A DNA stretch of 64,000 nucleotides from positions 48,352,429-48,416,428 of the forward strand of contig OZ038393.1 of assembly GCA_964036045.1 (NCBI GenBank), in the 5' to 3' direction. Below the pieces are notes generated by a model, which was not told where the DNA came from, searched no databases, and worked only from the letters and a program-made list of their open reading frames with translations. Shown one piece after another: positions 31,727 to 44,139 of the stretch. The number at the start of each line of letters is the position of its first letter. Within the stretch, counting starts at the first letter, position 1. Origin of the DNA: Eutreptiella sp. 'Long Island Sound 2002' (Eukaryota > Euglenozoa > Euglenophyceae > Eutreptiales > Eutreptiaceae). Both the position numbers and the translations under genes were made by a program.

Positions 31727-31960
31727 CTAGCGGTGGACTCCCAACTCAGTCGCACCCTTGCGAACGCTCTTGGCTTTGATAAGGCAGTCGACGGCGACGC
31801 GTTCCATGTCTGACGCCTTTTCCCATAGTGGAAGGATGTATAGGACCTGGGAGGGAGGCTTGGGGACCGCGGTCTTCTGGCGCGTGCTTCCTGTGCTTCG
31901 TGGTTTCGTTTTCGTTACTTCCGCAATCCACTTGCGTGCCCTTCTTTTGCTGTCACACAT
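31727..31960 (-). CDS. Possible 5' exon of the pogo-like transposase (psq-type HTH)
   Basis: The 77-codon frame ends with DMERVAVDCLIKAKSVRKGA then TELGVHR. This matches the first helices of a psq-type helix-turn-helix (alanine/valine pair, KGA, xxLGVHR), the usual N-terminal DNA-binding domain of pogo-like transposases. It lies on the same strand about 0.85 kb upstream of the CENP-B-like part. An intron would be needed to join them. I do not see an obvious donor at the end of the frame, so it may be a broken copy. Confidence 0.45.
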   Translation of the reverse strand: MCDSKRRARKWIAEVTKTKPRSTGSTRQKTAVPKPPSQVLYILPLWEKASDMERVAVDCLIKAKSVRKGATELGVHR

Positions 31961-33899
31961 CTGAACACATCCATCCAGAGAAAAATGAATTTCGCAGATT
32001 TCAGTCTAATTTGTTATGAATTTTGTCGTAAAATACCGGACATCTTCTCTCTTCTTTCTTAGCCCAGAAACAGGCGCGACCGCGATCCCGTGATCTCTGC
32101 GCGGCGCCGTCTGGCACCGATTTCTCCAGTACCAGTTAGATTTTGCATATTGAACCAAAAACATTTTAAAACTTCAGGATTTGACCTATAACATTGTCAA
32201 TTTATAGCTGCCAGCTTTAATTGCGGCCTATAATTTTTGTAGCATTGATTTGGTACAGTAATCGGCTACTTTACCTTACTTGACCCTGTCATCTGCTCTC
32301 AGACATGTTGCACGGTGGGTTTTGAGCGGGCTTAGGCAATGCGTGCCCTAGGGTACGACAACATCACCTCTGACAGCCTGGACATCGATGCTTTGCTTCA
32401 GGCCCCGGAAGCGGATTTGGTCCCCTGTGTTGACTATTCGGAGCCTTCTCCACCAACGCAGTGTGTTGTATGCAGCACGCATTTGTGTTCTAATTATCTC
32501 GATAATTACACAGTCCAATGCCATTAAAACCTGCACTGGGGTCATCAGTTGGAATGTGCGGAGTGCCCTTGTGGCTGGCCATAATTAAAAACGCCAAAAT
32601 TAAAAACGCTAAGGGCACCGTTTTTAAAGTTGACCATTTTTAAATACGGCAACGACAGTATTTTCGCAGAAATCCTTGAAAATTTTCATGCATCTTCCGC
32701 CCGCGCCGATTTCTCAAAACATTTTTGGGATCTGCCAAATTTTTTTGGATAGATCTACAAATTGAGAGCCAGGGTATCGATTGATATCAAGAAAATCCAG
32801 ATTTGGTGGTGGAAATCGCTAAATCATGCGCTGAATGCGACACGTGGCAAAATGGCGAGTGTACCAACGGCTGTTAATTGATTTACACCCGCGTTCAAAT
32901 TTTGGGGTTTTCTCTTGGCTGACGCCGGGTTTTGACCCTGCATTTGGACGCCCTGGCAGGTGGAGTGATGGAGAAGGGGATCCCAGGTAGGGGGGAAGGG
33001 GACTTGCCACGGGATTGTAAAACTTAGGGCATAGCCATGTCGGAATCCATGTTTGTTGCTCATTTCTCCTTTGCACACTCATGCTGCTTCTTGTGTGCCA
33101 TTTCAGGTGTAAACTATTATCCGATCTCAGCATTTGATTCCGATCCCAGATCTCGATCCCGGGTTAATTCCGACTGCACATTTCAGTTTTGATTTTTCAT
33201 TTATGACGTTGCATTGATTTTATTTCAATTCTGCCGTTGGCCCGCATTAGTCCTATCATTATTTGGGTTTCCGATTCGTCGATTGGCTGCCGCTGTGTGT
33301 GTGCGCGCGCCGTCTTTGGTCGCGCCGTAATGCAGGCCAGCCAATCGAATACCCTTCCAGTTGGTGCTAATAGTGTTAGATCTATCATGTGGAAATCGGA
33401 ATCACTTATCCAGCCGGAGGAAGACTATGTGATAGCCATAGAAACGTACGTGGATCGCTTCTGTGGGTAGTGTTGAGGGAGTACCTCCGGGGAAACCAAG
33501 ACTGTCCTTATCTTTGCTATGGTGGTATTAGTAGTTACGGCAAAACGTACCAGTCGCATGGGGTGTCGTCCGAAGGGGATGAGAGGTGAGACCAAGGGAA
33601 GCATAGGTAGGCCCACTGCTGGTTGTGGAATACGTTGGTTGTTGCCTTGCAATTGGATTCCATCGGGGTGCGAGACCATATTTGGTTTTGAGGTCTCATG
33701 CATTCATTCTAAGAGTTGACATTGCATTTGTCATTCATGCATGGTTCATTTGGGTCCTCATGGTGTGACTCAACCTTGGTGCTGCCGATGATTTCATGGT
33801 CAAGGTGAACACATGGTGTCTCCTCTCCCCAAGGTGGATTCGGTGCTTTCCCTCACTCTCCCTCTCCTCCCCAATTCGTCATTCTCCTCAATAGGTAAA
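31961..33899. other. Intergenic sequence, no gene seen
   Basis: Small frames without domains. GGCCATAATTAAAAACGCC at 32577 belongs to the short-repeat group described at 27606. Confidence 0.4.
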
Positions 33900-35194
33900 T
33901 GGAGCATGTATTGTGCCATGTGACCGTTGTCTTTGATCCTTTGAGACTCTTGGGTTCTTCCATTTTTTTCAAGTGCCCGTAGCTTCGGAGTTGTCCAACT
34001 AAGACATGCCGTGGTTTTGCCGTCTTATGAACAGACTCAAGGATAGGCATTGGTCGAGCTTTCGCCACTCTCTCTCCAGGTGCATGCATGCTCTCTTATG
34101 TCAAGGCTAGGCGAAACTCTCTCCATATGCATGCTCTCTTGGGTCAAGGCTAGGCGAAACTCTCTCCCCATGCATGCTCTCTCTCATGATGGATAGGTGA
34201 ATCTCTTTCAAGGGATTTGGTTGGGGAATATCTCTCCTCGGGCATGGTTGGGTAACTTTCTCTCCATGCATGTGCTTTCTTTGGGTGGAGGTTAGGTCCC
34301 ATGAGTATCCCGGGAGGCCATTGGCCTATTGTGTGCTTCTTTGCCCAAGAGGTGGATCTCCATGTCAATGGTGTATTGCTCATTTTCTAATTTGGTTTAG
34401 ATTAGTTGTTGATCCTAAGAGCTAACCGGGTCAGGGTTTGGTGCCTTTGTTGGTGCATTTACATGCTTCATGTGACCATGTATGTGCATGGGCACTTCCT
34501 TCTCTCATGTTGGTGTAGTCAAGACGTCCGGAGACTCAAGTGTCACTCATTTGCTCTATGTGGATGGCCCAACGGTGGTGTCGATCGTTTCTTTCCACTC
34601 CTCCACCTCCGGTGAGACCATCCATGTCGACGGGTAGAAGTAGTGTGAATCTGAGTTTAACATTTTTGCAGGCATGACTCAAGTCCATAGGATGATGCCC
34701 GTGCCCATGAACTCTTCGTCTTGCATTGCATCTGACCCGACCGGGGGAGTAGGTTGAGTCTTACTCGCGCTTGTAAATTTTTTTCTTTCGCTAAAGGGTG
34801 GACCTACCTTGTGGCTGTGTGGACCCTCCGTGGACCCGTGCTCGTCCCGTGTGGACTAGTGGACCATTTGTACCTGTCTCGGACCCGTGTTTGACTATTG
34901 TTGGACCGTGGCACATTTGTGGCTCATTTGTCGATCATTTGTGGATTTTTGCGGACCATTGGTGCACTCTTGTGGCCGGTTGTTGGATCCTTGCTGGACC
35001 GTATTGGATTCTTGGGTCATTTCGTCATTGGGCTTTCAGTTGGAATTGTTTGTGTCATTGCCGTGCTCTGAGGGACTTGAGTTGGTGTGAGCTTGGAAAT
35101 CTCTGCTGGTTTTATTGGTTGGAAATTGGAATTGGTTGGAAATTGGGAAAAATGGAAGATTCACCCGGTTCAAGTCACCTCGAGGGCGGATTAT
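33900..35194 (+). repeat. Probable LTR region of element E, with short tandem repeats
   Basis: It lies upstream of a tRNA primer site in the same orientation. It includes an irregular tandem at 34075-34280 (CATGCATGCTCTCTTATGTC, GGCTAGGCGAAACTCTCTCC and variants). The 5' end of the LTR is not defined and no partner LTR was recognised in the window. Confidence 0.4.
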
Positions 35195-36371
35195 TGGTAG
35201 CAGAGGCTTACCCGGGCGGGGGTTTAGCCTATGGCTCTGACACGGGTATTTGGATGACTCGCGGAGAGATTACGGCCATGATCGGGATGATCACAGCACG
35301 GCCAGAGGAATCGGGTTCTGACTATGCGATAGGGTATGAGTCAACTGTTGGGTCTCCGTTGGAATTGGCAGTTGCGCTCAGGCAGGGCCAGCCATCCTAC
35401 CCAACTGAGGCAGACACCAACATGGAATCGGCACCATGGGGATACCGGTCCTTTGAGAGGATTCGGGTGGTGAATCAATTCGGCGAAGCAGCCGAAAGGA
35501 GTATGATTCATGAGTGGACACCGGAGACTCATGATTTAGCAACCTTGCCGGCGCAGGTTGAGGAGCTAACGGGTGCGTTGAACTATCTCCAAAACTTTAA
35601 TTTTGAGGCAGTTTCCGCGATTTCCGAAATTCGCCAGGTCATCCAAGCCCTCTCTCGCGAGCTTGAAATCCATGCGCGGGGAGTACAAGTAGATGGGTCA
35701 GCTTTGACGGCGTGGGTAGAGGTTTTGGGACAATTGTTGAACGAGGTAAACAACGAGGTGCAGGACCAGAGGTCCCAGTTGGACTGGAAGAGAGCGGAAA
35801 TGCAATCGACTTTAGAACAAGCGACCGCAGGCGCTTTGGAATATCACCAAGGGGCTGAAGCTCTGACGGCGAAGGTGGACAATTCTCGTCAATTAAGGTT
35901 GGGAGCAAGCCACTAATTAGTTGAAACAGCAAGTCGAGGGAGTGTTGAATGAAGTAACTGGGTGCAGTTCACACCGGGCCCAATTGGACAAATCGGTGGA
36001 GGAATTGAAGAGTTTGGAAGGCAAGGTGTTGAATTGAGACCGGGTCACCACCAACATGGCCGAGGAAATCCGGTGGATAGGTCTCAACTTTGAAGATGCC
36101 GAAAACTGGGTGCATGGTGTGGAAGCAATGGCGGAAAGCCAAAAGGCATCTTTTTCCCAGCTTATCAATCCGGTACACAATTTGGAGCACCCTGCTGTTT
36201 CCTCAACATCTACAGAGGAAGCTGGAGAGGCGAAGATGCCCGCAACGGTGGTGAGACGCATAGCGGCGAACCTGGAGATCACGAGTGCACAAGTGGCTCC
36301 GCTCACGGGGCAAATGCACCGTTGGGAAACTATGCCCAAGCCGGAATCGGCCAAGGTTGAGGCCCTGGAGT
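34798..36371 (+). pseudogene. Gag-like coiled-coil protein of LTR element E, degraded
   Basis: A 372-codon frame (34798-35916) opens in the LTR-like region, reads through the primer site at 35195 (GGLLVAEAYP) and continues into a hydrophilic, helical protein. Its coiled coil carries ELTGALNYLQNFNFEAVSAI and WVEVLGQLLNEVNNEVQDQR. The first Met after the primer site is in GIWMTRGEIT. The frame breaks at 35916, continues in a second frame (LNEVTGCSSHRAQLDKSVEE), meets a TGA near 36037, then continues as MAEEIRWIGLNFEDAENWV to 36371, where the 2-kb repeat begins. No capsid or zinc knuckle remains. Gag identity is inferred from position after the primer site and from the coiled-coil style shared with the 1-4 kb protein. 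Confidence 0.5.
35195..35206 (+). other. tRNA primer binding site of element E
   Basis: TGGTAGCAGAGG, identical to the primer sites of elements B and D. The following bases CTTACC resemble CTACC in element B. Confidence 0.7.
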
Positions 36372-38450
36372 TACTGACGCGCTCCCGTGGGGGGCCTGGC
36401 CACGGGACGCTGCGGTGGACACGCGCAAGCAAGCAGGCAGGCAAAGCACTGCGCTCACAGGGGCATCATCACGCTCGTGTCATGTGACAAAGCGTTTCAG
36501 GATCCTTGCCACTCTGAAACAAGGGAACAAAAGTATGCACAGCAACACATCAGGATATGTACACATGGGGTGAAGACTGGACTGGGGTAAGGGCATCACA
36601 GGACAATAGACACTCAGTCCCAACTCATGTCCCAATCCCAGGTCCGACCCTCTCAGTGGCTGGCAGGGGCGGGGGCTCCAACACAACCCATGCCCTGCTC
36701 AGTCTGGACCCTGAAACCCTGCCAAAAGGGGAGGTGTCCCGCCCAGCCACAGGCGAGTTCCTGGGAACCAAGAGGGCTCCAAGGCCAACCAACAGTGGCT
36801 CCCTATGCTCCCTCAATGGCAGGTCCTAACTCCCCTCTGAGCCGGAGATAAGGCCCCGCCATTATCCCCTAGGAGTTGGTAGCTGAAAATGGGCTGTTTC
36901 AGCCCAAACTGATATTAGCTCGAAAAACTCCAAAATTGACCCCTCGTCGGGACCCGCCAGAGGTAGGGACGAGGCAACTGACCCTATGCCCTTCGAGTAC
37001 AAACCCCCTGGAGCCCTCACCCAACCTGGTTCCCCCTGAGGTCGCGGCATCAGGGCACCACGGGTTCGTCAAGTGGGGTCATGATGCCAAAATCACCAAA
37101 ATTGGCGTCATTCCCACGCGTGGCTCGCCCGGCCAGGGCAAGGCCAATGGCTCACAGGATAGGAGGCAGAACCCATTACCTCTATCTGAGTGCAGAACTT
37201 GGAATTAGGTCCGGGCTCTTTGTGGGCAGAGAGATATGGGGCCGCCAATTGACCACACGGGGGGCCGAAATTGGGGTCCCAAAAGGGGGTCATTTTGGAG
37301 GCTCAAAATGAGCCAAGATCCGGGGTACTCCCAATGATATATCTCCACGCCGGCTTGGAGATCGGATCCGCCATTCCATATGCGATCGACCGGCAGTCCA
37401 ACAGTGACTCCCATGCTCTTGGCCCTCAAAGATCTCCATGCCACTTGGCGTGGTGACAATCCAAATTGGGTCCAAAATTGCCAAAATGGCAAAATCGTCC
37501 ACACTCACCTTGGGCTAGCACCTTGACGAAGGCTGCTCCGCTTCGCCCACGTGGTGTGCGAACCATGGTGACCAATATCCATAACACCCATGTCATATAT
37601 AGTCCATTGGTCCATGCGTCCGGCGTGCACGAGGGGGCTGAACATGGTGCACGGCGGGCAGAAAATGTGGAAAATTGCTCAAAATGGCCGAAAATGCGCA
37701 CACTCATGGGTGCGGCAAATGAGGCACATGCCCGACTTGGACCGGAGTGTGCCATAGGATTGGTATCAAGTCATATGCGTTCAACATATCTTTTGGGCGT
37801 CGCCCAAACCCCTCCGGTTTTGGGAATGGCAGGGTCGCCAAGTGAGCCCATGATTTGGGATCGTCCCAAATCGCCAACATGGCGGCCAGGGTATGCCAAG
37901 CCCAAGAGGAGTTATTCGCCGGGTCCAAGATATGTTTGGCACCGAAGTATGTACCCTCATAACATACTTGGGTCATGATGTCAATTGAGCGCAACGTTGA
38001 GATACACGGTCGCCACTTGACATCATGACGGGCAAAAAACAGCAAAATTGGCGAAAAGACACGCAAAAGTGCCTTGAAAACTACACAAATATATTATAAT
38101 ATCTTCGGCTTGGATTGAGTAATCGACCAATCCTTCTAAACACAATGACTCGACACCAATGACCTTCGATTCCACATATGTGCTCCACTTGGGGCGCTTT
38201 GGAAGGCCGCGCGCGCTGCCTCCCAAGTGGGCACATGCAAATATGGAATATTGAAAAAAACACACCTTGCTGGCAACACATCGCTTCGGGAGCGCTCCAC
38301 AAGCGTCCCTTCACGAAGGTTAGGCTTGCGAGTGTTGGTTGGGAGTACAATGAAGAGCTTCGTGCGATATGGGGTCCATTGGCGGGTTAGTCTTGGAATG
38401 GTGCACCCGCCAAATGGGCACGTGATATGACACTAAATATGGCATACAAC
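36372..38450 (+). repeat. 2-kb dispersed repeat, copy 2
   Basis: Second copy of the repeat at 4412-6480, same orientation. It abruptly interrupts the gag remnant of element E, which suggests an insertion. Ends are approximate. Confidence 0.8.
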
Positions 38451-39195
38451 CCTACCCTCGCCTTCTATACCCAACCTAGTGGCCTAGAATCAAAGTATGC
38501 CTATATTCTAGAGTAACTTTGGTCCCTTAACGCGCATGCAAGTGCTTTGCCGAATTTTAGCATGCACGCAAAATATATTGCCAATATATGTATGGAGATC
38601 ATATATGCACTATCCGGGGCAGACAAGTGATATGCCCCGAATGTAGAGGCAAGCAAAGAGGGAGAAAACGCCAACTCAACATACTTCTACACGTACTTGG
38701 ACGCCAAGTACGTGAAAAAGCGCACTTCTTGGAGAACACTCAAAATAAATAATCCTTTGGGCCTATGGAGTTGGGATCCTTTGGCCTCATCCTATGACTA
38801 TGGGGGGCAAAACCTCATACACAGTGCCTATGAGGCACGTGAATTCTTCCTTGGGCGCTTGAACGCTCGTAACCCTTGTTATTTCACTTGGGGGTTCAAA
38901 GCGCCTTCAGCCGCCCAGATTTTCTGGGAAAAATCTGGGACGCGATGCGTTATATCAAGAAAAAAATTGCGGACCACTCGAAGAGTGTTTCAGTCTTAAC
39001 TTCAAGAAAGATCGTTCTACAGAATCATCTAATGCAGTGCACGGAACGGGCGACGTCAGGCGGCGATTTTACGACAATTAGAAATCGCGGTAGAAATCGA
39101 GTATTTCACCGATTTCTAACCGCAAATTGACCAAGACAGTAAAATTATGGTAATTCCACATCGATTTAATGGTTAGATATCGCATTCCAGATTCC
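38451..39195. other. Unassigned sequence
   Basis: A 100-codon plus-strand frame (38697-38999) has no recognised content. Some words resemble 6600-6720 (TTAACGCGCATGC against TTAACGCACGC), so the 2-kb repeat may extend further with strong divergence. Confidence 0.35.
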
Positions 39196-40841
39196 GCGGG
39201 TTAGAGAACAGGGACATCCCGCTGACAGCCGGTGTCAACGGCTTCCACACGGGTGTGACGGCTTACAGGCCTCCGGGCCATGGGCCATAACGGGTGTGAC
39301 GGCTTCCAGGCCTCCGGGCCATGGGCCATAGGTACTGGGTACCGCTTCACCCCCCTCCTTAGAGCAAACCCTGGGGGGGGGTCGATAACACCCAAGCATG
39401 GCAGCGGGTACCCAGGACCATCCCCTGAAGGGGGGGGGGTGTCACATCCACACTTCAGGCCGATTCTCGGGTTAGGCTGCCCAGTACAATCCCACAGTAA
39501 GACAGGTACGGTGCTGTAGCTGTTAGTAACTGCAAGTAAAGTATCAAGTATCAAGTCCCGGGTCCTGGCGGCGATTGTTCGGCATCCAAAGGACCCGTTA
39601 ACCCATACCAGGCGCACCGGGTGCCGGCTGCGATTGTCACCACCACAGTGGCAGTGGCATACACGGCCAACATAGGCGCCACACGACGACCGAGGTGGTC
39701 CCACAGGTCGAAAGCGACCACAAAGATCCATCAGGCTACCCCAGGCTTCCCAAGGCCGCAGTCTCGGGGAGAGTCCCCACGGGTCCTTCCTTGGGCGCAC
39801 CATGTCCATATCAACGACGCGAATCCAGAGTGGTAAAGCCGAACGAGCTCCTCCATAAGGGATCGGGCATCAAGGCCGTCTTTTCCCTCGCCCCATTACC
39901 ACGAAGGCCATGCATGGGGGAGTCCCAATGCAGTCTGGGCCGAGGCATCGACTCCTCAAACCACCAGTTTCCCAGGCAGACTGACCGAGGTCAGGACACC
40001 GGAGGTCGCCACCCGACTGCAAGTGCGTCTGCGAGTCGGTAGGCTCACACTGGGACTGACAGTGGCGGACCGCTGGGAGTGTAGTCAGGCAACTGGGCTT
40101 CCCGCCTGGCGCCATCAGGATCTCAGCACATCACAGCCACTAGGGCACACGGTATCACGGGCACTCAAACAGAAGAATCTGTACTTAGGTACTGGTCCAG
40201 GCTGGACCTTATGTAAGAGCATGTACACGGCGACTCAGGGCGCTATCGTATTCCGATTCGCATCCCCTCGGGGGGCGAAAAACAGTCCATATTTCGGTGA
40301 TGGGCTGATAACACTTTACATACAGATGCACATATCCTGGGGAACAGAAAAATAAGCAATAAACGGGTAAATAGGCGTGTAAACACACTCTGGACAGAGC
40401 GCCAAACCACGCCCCGGTTAGGATAAGGCATATGCAGGAGGGTGGACAGGAAAACGCCTGAGTTCAAGCCATATATAGTCTGCAGACACACGTAGACTGG
40501 TCTGGATCCCGCAATTGCCATGGGACCAGACCACACACCCAAAAATCGCAATGCCGATGACAGCGGCATCCGTTGCGCAACGTCGTATGGGCTTCAAGGC
40601 CCTAAGAGCTCAGGAAATGTAAAGGTCAGTCGCCCTGCCTGGTTTCCCAAGGATTCAGCAGGTGGGGAGTGACGAATAGAAGTGGAAGAGAGGGGCCATC
40701 CTCCCCTAGATTCAGCAGGGGGGGGTATATGGCCACTCTGATGGCAGGTCGGCGGAAGATGGAAGAGAGCAAGCAAGTGAGGGACGATCCGTCGACCTAA
40801 CAAGCGCTCAAAATGCACCAGGGAAGAGCTCAGGGCGGCGA
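39196..40841 (-). repeat. 3' non-coding region and probable 3' LTR of element A
   Basis: On the minus strand this follows the stop of the chromodomain frame, where the polypurine tract and 3' LTR of element A should lie. No open frame continues. At 39248-39330 a 41-bp unit (CGGGTGTGACGGCTTCCAGG plus CCTCCGGGCCATGGGCCATA) is duplicated. GGGTACCGCTTCAC at 39338 also occurs at 7427, next to the truncated gag of element D. LTR borders were not found because the 5' LTR is outside the window. Confidence 0.5.
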
Positions 40842-41894
40842 TCAGGCGTCCCTGGCTGCAATCGCCCGGGTGAGTGCTGCCAAGTCCGGGACATGGATCT
40901 TGGTCTTGTGCTTGCGGATGTAGTCCATGAAGGGGGTATTAATCTGCGGCACGAACGAGGAGACGGGTTCCCAGGTGTCGTGGGATGGCCCATAGCCTCG
41001 CCAACGAACCTTGAACTCCAGGCCTCCGGGTGCCGAGGCGTTCGGACGCTGGGCCAGGATCTTCTCGACGGTATAGTCGTCCTGCTCAGCGTAGTCGTCG
41101 TCCGAATCAGCTTCATGTGCGGCATAGTCCAGGGACACATGTTGGCCACAGAGGTCGGGTTCCCGCACACGGAGTTGACTCTCGTGGCGCCCCCGGAACT
41201 GTCCGTGACCCACCTTGATGCGGTAGGTGTCCTCACCAATCCTGCGGACCACCTCTCCAAGTGTGAACCAGGTTTTGGTGCGGTGGGTGCCCATCGGGCG
41301 GGGTCTGATTACCCACACCGGGTCTCCCACCCTGAACTTTTGCGCTGTCGAGCTCGGGGCGGACTTCTGACGCTCAGCATGCTTCTTCTCGAGCTGCTGG
41401 CGGATGTCCCGCGCCGTTGCCTCTTGCCGCGCAAAGAATTCCTTGGCGTCCATGGCCATGCCATCACCTGACAAGGGAAGTCCCCGACCAAGGGGGTCCC
41501 TGCCGAACAGAATCTGGTGAGGGGACAAACCACCCAGAGTGGGGGTGTCATGATGGCCCTTCAGAGCGGGCCACATCTCCTCAAACCAGTTCCGACGTGG
41601 ATTGGTGATTTGAATCTTGCGCAGCTTCTCGAACAGCTGCCTTCCAGCCACTTCAGCCCGGCCCCTGGACCGGCTGAGATAGGCGACGCTCTGGGCATGA
41701 CGTATTCCCATGAGGAAAAACATGGCCTTGAACCAGCCACCTGTAAACTGGGGCCCTCGGTCACTGCAAATGGTGCGGGGGATGTCAAAGACGGTCAGCC
41801 AATGACAAATCATCATGACTGCCACTTCCTTGGCAAGCAACCCTTTTTTGCGTGCTGGAACGGCTACTACGTAGCCGCTGTGGCGATCCACACA
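40842..41894 (-). CDS. Element A pol, 3' part: integrase core and chromodomain
   Basis: The segment starts in the integrase core with VDRHSGYVVAVPARKKG. The second catalytic Asp is in ICSDRGPQFTGGW; the Glu is in GRAEVAGRQLFEKL. After the DNA-binding region (KFRVGDPVWVIRPRPMG) there is a chromodomain with VEKILAQRPN, FKVRWRGYGPSHDTWEP and SFVPQINTPFMDYI. Chromodomains target Ty3 chromovirus integration to modified chromatin. The first catalytic Asp (MDVFSM) lies on the other side of element C. No stop or frameshift is seen within this piece. Confidence 0.9.
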   Translation of the reverse strand, partial: CVDRHSGYVVAVPARKKGLLAKEVAVMMICHWLTVFDIPRTICSDRGPQFTGGWFKAMFFLMGIRHAQSVAYLSRSRGRAEVAGRQLFEKLRKIQITNPRRNWFEEMWPALKGHHDTPTLGGLSPHQILFGRDPLGRGLPLSGDGMAMDAKEFFARQEATARDIRQQLEKKHAERQKSAPSSTAQKFRVGDPVWVIRPRPMGTHRTKTWFTLGEVVRRIGEDTYRIKVGHGQFRGRHESQLRVREPDLCGQHVSLDYAAHEADSDDDYAEQDDYTVEKILAQRPNASAPGGLEFKVRWRGYGPSHDTWEPVSSFVPQINTPFMDYIRKHKTKIHVPDLAALTRAIAARDA

Positions 41895-41935
41895 CACCTA
41901 TGATTTTAGCAGCTGTTTTTTCCCAAAATTCAAAA
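41895..41935 (+). repeat. Left terminal inverted repeat of element C
   Basis: 41 bases, from CACCTATGATTTTAG through TTCCCAAAATTCAAAA, exactly complementary in reverse to 51989-52029. The match ends abruptly at 41936. Confidence 0.97.
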
Positions 41936-42419
41936 TCATGCATTTTCGGAACCGCGATATCAAACTGTACACAGTAGTACTGTTGTTTTTATGTTTTCTC
42001 AAATTTTTATTAAAATTATGCTGTCGCTGAAGCTGGAGCCGCAGATAAACTGTCAGCAACTGCCGCGTACGCGAGTTTCAGATTCCCGACCGCCGTGCGC
42101 AATAGAAAATCGCCAAAAAGTCCACTTTTTTTCGCAGTTGGCAGCAAAGTAAAGGCATGAGCGTGGTCCCGAGATAAATACCTTGCTGCTGACCTAAAAA
42201 AATCCAGATTGGCAGGCACAGATTTGGAGAAATTCACGCTTCTCTACCCAAAAACCACTTTTTTACATGGTTTTAGGGTCTATGGAGGCCATATAGAGGG
42301 CCTTACAGGGCTGTAAGAGGTGGTATAGAGGTGATATATGAACAAATTGTCATCACCATTGGTAGAAGCCTACATGACAAGCGATGTTTTGCCTTTATTC
42401 TAGGCTATTCATCCCTTTC

Positions 42420-43965
42420 TCATGCACCATGGGGCCCAATATCCATATGGTTCATAGGTAGGGTTTTGATCACCTATCACCGTCCACACACATGTTTGGG
42501 GCTTGGGTGGGTATTGTATGCATTTGAATGATAAGAACTACATAAAATATGATAGTATGTGCATAAGAATGGGATGAAAGATGAACATTTGAGGTGTTTT
42601 TGGCCCTATTCTGCACCTTTTGTGGTCCATTTCCATATGGTTCATAGGTAGGCTTTTGCGTGCCTATCACCGTACACACACATGTTTGGGGCTTAGGTTG
42701 TTATTGTAAGCGTTTGTATGATAGGTCCTACATATAATATGATAGTATGTGCGTAAGAATTGGATGAACGATGAACATTTGAGGTGTTTTTGGCCCTATT
42801 TTGCACCGTTTGTGGTCCAATATCCATATGGTTCATAGGTAGGGTTTTGATCACCTATCACCGTCCACACACATGTTTGGGGCTTGGGTTGGTGTTGTAT
42901 GCATTTGAATAATAATAAGGACATAAAATATGATAGTATGTGCATACGAATGGGATGAACAATGTAGTTTTGAGGTGTTTTTGGCCCGTTTTTGCACCTT
43001 TTGCGCTCCATATCCATATGGTTCATATGTAGGGTTTTGATCACCTATCACCGTCCACACACATGTTTGGGGCTTGGGTTGGTATTGTATGCATTTGAAT
43101 GATAAGAACTACATAAAATATGATAGTATGTGCATAGGAATGGGATGAACGATGTAGATTTGAGGTGTTTTTGGCCCGTTATTGCACCTTTTGCGCTCCA
43201 TATCCATATGGTTCATAGGTAGGGTTTTGATCACCTATCACCGTCCACACACATGTTTGGGGCATAGGATGGTATTGTAAGCATTTGAATGCTGGGTAAG
43301 AAATAAAATATGATACTACGGGCACAAGCATGGGATGAACAATGTAGTTTTGAGGTGTTTTTGGCCCGTTTTTGCACCATTTGTGCTCCATATCCATATG
43401 GTTCATAGGTAGGGTTTTGATCACCTATCACCGTCCACACACATGTTTGGGGCTTGGGTTGGTATTGTATGCATTTGAATGATAAGAACTACATAAAATA
43501 TGATAGTATGTGCATAAGAATGGGATGAAAGATGAACATTTGAGGTGTTTTTGGCCCTATTTTGCACCGTTTGTGGTCCATTTCCATATGGGTCATAGAT
43601 GGGCTTTTGCGTGCCTATCACCGTACACACACATGTTTGGGGCTTAGGTTGTTATTGTAAGCATTTGTATGATAGGTCCTACATAAAATATGATAGTATG
43701 TGCATAAGAATGGGATGAACGATGAACATTTGAGGTGTTTTTGGCCCTATTTTGCACCGTTTGTGATCCAATATCCATATGGTTCATAGGTAGGCTTGGA
43801 ACTATTTGAGCCATTTGAGAATTTTCTTTCTCCGGGTGTCATCGTTGTACATAAAATATGATACTATGTGCATAAGAATGGGATGAGCGATGAACATTTC
43901 AGGTGTTTTTGGCCCTATTTTGCACCGTTTGTGGTCCATTTCCATATGGTTCATACGTAAGCAAC
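42420..43965 (+). repeat. 190-bp satellite array in element C
   Basis: The anchor CACCGTCCACACACATG (or CACCGTACACACACATG) recurs with its CGT at 42481, 42671, 42862, 43052, 43242, 43432 and 43622, a period of 190-191 bp. Each unit also has TCCATATGGTTCATAGGTAG, ATGATAGTATGTGCATA and GAGGTGTTTTTGGCCC. Units fall into two subtypes (GTTTTGATCACC and CTTTTGCGTGCC) that alternate irregularly. The last units lose the anchor. Minus-strand frames of about 69-82 codons recur only because of the repeat. The array lies between the left end and the first gene, where a promoter or transposase-binding region would be expected. Confidence 0.95.
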
Positions 43966-44139
43966 GATTGTCTTACTGCCTTCATGCCCTTGTTGCGTGC
44001 TTTTTGTGTGTATTATGCCTTCCTAGGTAGGGTGAGCAAAGGGTGAAAAGATAGTGAACTAAGGGTGAACGAATGGTCATGGGAGCATGCATGGCGACAA
44101 AATGTGATTTCCCTTTGGTACAACCCACAGGGCTAAGCA

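Noticed and set aside
36371-36372. The 2-kb repeat as the 3' LTR of element E
   Set aside because: Its other copy lies upstream of a minus-strand gag in an incompatible orientation, and the LTR expected before the primer site at 35195 does not resemble it.
42016-42237. 73-codon minus-strand frame near the left end of element C
   Set aside because: Opposite to all other genes of the element and without recognisable features; kept out as likely chance.
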